A stretch of 20,996 nt of DNA, taken from NCBI GenBank assembly GCA_022497145.1, contig MU386075.1, positions 1 to 20,996 of the forward strand, read 5' to 3'. Positions 17,582 to 20,996 of this stretch are shown here, in pieces. The translations under genes were made by a program, and so were the position numbers. The stretch is from Rostrohypoxylon terebratum. Taxonomy: Eukaryota > Ascomycota > Sordariomycetes > Xylariales > Hypoxylaceae. The notes below the pieces were generated by a model. That model was not told where the DNA came from. It searched no databases and was given only the letters and a program-made list of their open reading frames with translations. Every line of letters starts with the position of its first letter. The stretch's first letter is position 1.

Positions 17582-20247
17582 TTACCCCATCTGCTCGTAT
17601 CTCTCCCTTGCCTTGTCCTTCGCTTTCGACACAAAGTCTGCGTAGTCGTTCTTTGTAGCTCGCGCAGCTTCTTCGGTGGCATCTCCGATCTTGCCGCCCT
17701 GTGCTCCGAGGCCAACACCTGGGGCGTACGCCATCGTCTCGATGATGTCGGTCCTTCCCCCGCCTTGGACCCCGAGCCCTTCTCCTGTGCTCCATCCCAT
17801 TTTAGCTAACAGCCCCGCACCCTTTGAGATCGTTGGTTTGGCTGGCGGTATCTCCGCGGCTGGTCCCGAATCTTTGGCTGCCAGGACGTTCTTTCTAGGA
17901 AGATGAGGTTTTGCTTTTGGTTTACGAGGCTGGTTGTGCGCCATCCGGCGCTCCTTAGCCCGATCCCTATAATTAGACGTAGGCTCCATACCGAGAGCCT
18001 TCAAATCTTTGACTGCCCTAGTTATAAGTGATTCGTTATCGAGATTAGCCTTGTGCATATCGCTGATCTGCTCATGCCTGCGAAGCGAGGGTTCATTTTT
18101 GAACTTGCGTCTGCACAGAAGGCAACACATTTTGTCAAGATCAGCGTATGAAATAGCAGATGGTATTACTGTGCCCGCGGGGGCGTTTGAGCCTGTTGGG
18201 CCTATGGCGTTAGACCCCGTTGCAGGTGCCTTGGTGTCGACGGGATCCCCACTGCCATGCGACGACTCCTTGGGTCCATAAAGCTCAGCATGCTTGTTAG
18301 CCCACTTCTGTAGTTGCGGAGCCATCGCAATGACCTTTTTGCCATTAGGCGCGACGAGATCTTTCTCCGCTTTTCTTTTCTTGGAATCTTTGGCCGTAGG
18401 TCGATCGGCATCACTCTTAGGCCGTTGCTCTGTAGGCTGCGTCTTGTCCTCGTAGAAATTCTCGTCAAAAACGGCGAATTCGTTAGCGTAGACTGACTGG
18501 TTCCAATAAACCAGCCTCAAAGCTTGGTTGTGAGTTGCCAAGAAGGTGAACTTGCGCTCCTCCTCCTGAACTGGGCGTAGGTACGGTATGAAAACGCCAG
18601 AATGGATGAACGCTACCGTTATAGGTTTTGAGCCAATAGTAAACTGGGGGGAAGCGGCGTATTTCGCCATGGCGGCTCGCGCATCGTCCAAGGTTGAAAA
18701 TTCGGCGAAGCCATAATTGCAGCTAATGTCCGAATACTTGTCTCTAATCATAAAGACACGTACCAGCGAGCCAGGCTTGGCACCTAGACCACTGGTGTTG
18801 CCTATTGGGGCCGTACTCTTGAGCTTGTTAGGCGTGGCGGAGGATTGTCTGGGTTCATCTTCCCTCGAGACGTATAGCTTCTTCACTTCGCTAGCTAGCA
18901 TCGTCTCGCTTACTGAGGGGGCCAAGTCGCGGATGACGAGAAATTGGGACGGCATCTGCTGTAGACACTCGTCGCTTTTGCCGTCTAATTTCATATCCGC
19001 GGCATTCTCCGCTGACAAGCAAAGGGGGGTTAGCGCATGGGACCAATGTACTTTAGTTGTATAGTTTATCTCTATACACTTACACGATCTTGGTACTTTA
19101 CACTGCTTGCAGGTCGCCCGTCTAGAAAAATTCTCGAAGTGACACTAGTAGTATGAGTTAGGCAGTCTGCGAGATGCGATCATCCATATAATAGCACATG
19201 TGTTAAGGACTCTTGACCCACCATAGTACACTTCCAGTCGTCGGGGTTCGATATATGCCGGCGCTCTCGACTGTACTCGATAGGAATACGGATAGAAGAG
19301 CCGTAGCTGGTAGCGACGTCGAGGTTGGGGTAGTAACTCTCCAGGAACTCAATAGCATCGTCTTCGGACCTAAACTCGGCGAATGCATATGCCCGGCGGG
19401 CCCCTTTATACACTTAGCGACAGTGCGACACAGCAAGGCACAAGATACTGGAGATGGAACCATACCGCTTCTGTCATCTGATTTGATGCGAACCTCAACG
19501 AGGCCGACAGCCCCCATGTCCCGCATGATAGTGTCAATCTATTGAAAGGTTAAATCGAAGAACAGCCAGACAGAAAAACATTGTGTATATCTATACCTCC
19601 TGTGTGCTCATCCTATCCGGAATATCATCTAGCTTTAGGGTATGGTACGGTCGTCCATACCTAGATCGGCGGCTGGGTTCATGGTAATAGCCATCGTCAG
19701 CGGAATCGAAAGGCGACGAGGCACCGGAGTTGGTGCGACGGGGGCTTCTCTTGTTATTGTCATTGTTGTAGCGTCCTCGAGGATCGTCGTGATCTATGTA
19801 ATGTCGATCCCGATCTCTACCTCGGCCGCGATCGCGGTCACGGTCACGGTCATGGTCACGGTCATATGTGTCGTATGTAGGAGGATAGTCGGACTCGCGG
19901 TCATAGGGCTCGCCACCGGGTTTGGTGGCACGCTCGGAAAAGGGTTGGCGATGGTCGGTGGACGCGTCTCGTCTTCGTCCGACTGGAGAGCGCCGGTTAC
20001 GATAGGATTCCTCTGCTCTCGGTCCCTTTGGAGGTGTCCTTCTAGGCGATCTAGAAGGTTCTTTTCCTCGCAGGAAAGTCAGCGCAAGATCAATATTCAC
20101 CTCGACAGGCAATCCTCCAGGCTATATCATTTTACCATGCCGCGAACGATAGTGGTTGTCCCTAGGGGCGGGCGATCTACGTCTGTAGTGATCACGATCT
20201 TCACGTGAAAATCGATGGTCGTAGTCGTCGTACATGTTTGGTTTCAT
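17582..20247 (-). CDS. RBM5/RBM10-like RNA-binding protein (RRM, RanBP2 zinc finger, RRM, C2H2, G-patch)
   Basis: Probable nuclear pre-mRNA splicing factor. Exons on the minus strand: 20247-20136, 20066-19597, 19538-19466, 19412-19222, 19144-19084, 19011-17582. All five junctions keep frame and give 778 residues. Domains in order: an Arg/Ser/Asp-rich N terminus (about 1-175) with RD dipeptide repeats; RRM1 (about 180-270) with AYAFAEF as RNP1; a RanBP2-type zinc finger with W278 and Cys 280, 283, 294, 297; RRM2 (about 324-445) with a long insertion and YGFAEF; a short aromatic segment (about 470-483) where animal RBM5 has OCRE; a basic KKRK patch near 513; C2H2 with C599, C602, H615, H622; G-patch (about 698-742). 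The zinc finger is split by intron 19145-19221, and the tiny exon 19144-19084 completes it, which strongly supports the model. The order matches animal RBM5/RBM10, whose G-patch can activate the helicase DHX15. The start could instead be the second ATG (20235). Confidence 0.92.
19795..19868 (-). repeat. Degenerate GGTCAC-type hexamer repeat coding RD dipeptides
   Basis: Inside exon 2 of the RNA-binding protein gene, a hexamer-based repeat (plus-strand words GGTCAC, GGTCAT, GATCGC) encodes alternating Arg/Asp/His on the minus strand. RD/RS tracts of this kind are common in splicing factors and tend to vary in length between strains. Confidence 0.7.
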
Positions 20248-20600
20248 GCGCGCGCAATAATCGAAGAGATGATATTATAGAGCGAAATAAGAGCAATAAG
20301 AAGATTTGACGACCAGACGGCGAGATTCGGATGGGGATCAAAGTGGAGAGAGGTAATGGTTTTCGATGTGATGCAATTAGAAAATACATACTAGGACTAG
20401 GTAAGCAGTACTATTATTTACATAGGACCATAGGACCATAGGTACCTAGTCTGTTGTGTACACTGTAGGTTAGGTGGTATTACGTAATAGAGGGATTTAA
20501 AGGGGATTTGCAGTTAGATTTGAAGTTTAAATCTTAGCTAATTACACTAATTAAGCACCACCCACCCATCCATCCATTGTGGGGCGGGGTTATTCAACTT
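20248..20600. other. Upstream flank of the RNA-binding gene
   Basis: No gene is seen. It holds 2.75 copies of the 8-mer CATAGGAC (20421-20442) running directly into an ATAGGTACCTAG palindromic word (about 20438-20449), like those in the spacer near 14100. The promoter of the minus-strand gene should lie at its left end. Composition falls toward AT at about 20590. Confidence 0.55.
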
Positions 20601-20902
20601 TAACTTTAAATAGTTTTAAATCCGTTATTTAAAACACGTATATCTTTAATAAAATTTAACTAATATAAATATTTTTTACTTGAAAAAATTTAATTAACAT
20701 TATATTTTAATAAAAAAATAAAAGATTTTTTTAAACTTATATTATATATTTTATTATAAAAAATAAAAAAAAATTAAAAAAAATTAAAAAATAAAAATAA
20801 AATTATAATTAACTTAAAAATGTTAAAAAATTAATTAATAAATTAAAAAATTAAATATATAAAAAAATTATTAAAATTAATAAAAATAAAACGGTAAAAA
20901 AG
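20601..20902. repeat. AT-rich RIP-mutated DNA (right border)
   Basis: Composition changes within a few tens of bases to long A and T runs with almost no G or C, as on the left side of the window. No coding capacity is seen. This marks the right edge of the gene island. Confidence 0.7.
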
Positions 20903-20996
20903 TGTGACGAACCTATACTTAGGCTTAGTAAGTATAGCTTCATAAGGGGGTCTTGATTTTAAGGTAACAGTAATCGTAGAGGTCAAGTATAATCAA
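20903..20996 (+). repeat. Third, diverged copy of the LTR-like repeat (copy C, truncated by window end)
   Basis: It begins TGTGACGAACC (20903-20913), matching TGTTACGAACC at 1369. It then shares the word ATTTTAAGGTAACA (about 20956-20969) with GTTTTAAGGTAACA of copy B at the equivalent place, followed by a looser match. It sits in the same orientation as copies A and B and again follows directly on AT-rich DNA. The rest is outside the window. Confidence 0.55.

Noticed and set aside
17582..19018. G-patch protein as a separate single-exon gene starting near 19018
   Set aside because: There is no ATG there; the frame joins in phase to the micro-exon 19144-19084 and upstream RRM1 exons.
19591..20112. 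Stand-alone gene with a start near 20112 on the minus strand
   Set aside because: The first codons of that frame lie in an intron (20067-20135). The upstream exon from 20247 joins in frame at 20136/20066 and continues the RS/RD-rich sequence.
1..20996. CRISPR array, tRNA or rRNA genes, telomeric repeats
   Set aside because: No regularly spaced repeats, no cloverleaf-like sequence with a recognisable T-loop, and no TTAGGG tandem array were seen.

Overview
The window looks like nuclear DNA of a filamentous ascomycete (Pezizomycotina). Introns are short (50-124 bp) with GT(A/C/G)NG donors and CTAAC/CTGAC branch sites. There is a fungal highly reducing type I polyketide synthase, and AT-rich blocks at both ends carry the C-to-T/G-to-A footprint of repeat-induced point mutation (RIP). 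The species cannot be told from the sequence alone.

Layout. Positions 1-2940 are a repeat graveyard: a likely LTR end (1-94), AT-rich RIP-mutated DNA, a RIP-mutated repeat copy (872-about 1240) interrupted by a clean 120-bp element with a 5-bp target duplication (878-997), a better-preserved copy of the same repeat with LTR-like ends (1369-1758), and a minus-strand pseudogene (about 1985-2940). The pseudogene keeps one reading frame through 12 stop codons and resembles DUF3435 (tyrosine-recombinase-like) proteins. Positions 2941-6342 have ordinary composition and no gene I can support.

Genes. 6343-13847 (+) is an 11-exon highly reducing PKS of 2292 residues in my splice model: KS-AT-DH-(pseudo-KR)-ER-KR-ACP, without a methyltransferase or release domain. 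The ER nucleotide-binding motif is degraded. 13848-15638 is a gene-free spacer rich in CTAGGTA-type palindromic words and simple repeats. 15639-17147 (+) is an intronless, secreted, probably GPI-anchored aspartyl protease (yapsin/OpsB type). 20247-17582 (-) is a six-exon, 778-residue RNA-binding protein with the RBM5/RBM10 domain order (RS/RD-rich N terminus, RRM, RanBP2 zinc finger, RRM, C2H2, G-patch). It converges on the protease gene. From about 20600 the AT-rich compartment returns, and a third copy of the left-hand repeat starts at 20903 and runs off the window.

How it fits together. The PKS stands without tailoring enzymes, transporter or regulator in the 3.4 kb before it or the 1.8 kb after it. 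The two genes to its right look like housekeeping or cell-surface genes. The picture is a gene island about 17 kb wide between RIP-mutated transposon blocks, with a solitary PKS on the side nearer the larger block. If the PKS lacks working enoyl reduction, its product would be polyene-like unless a trans-acting ER is encoded elsewhere.
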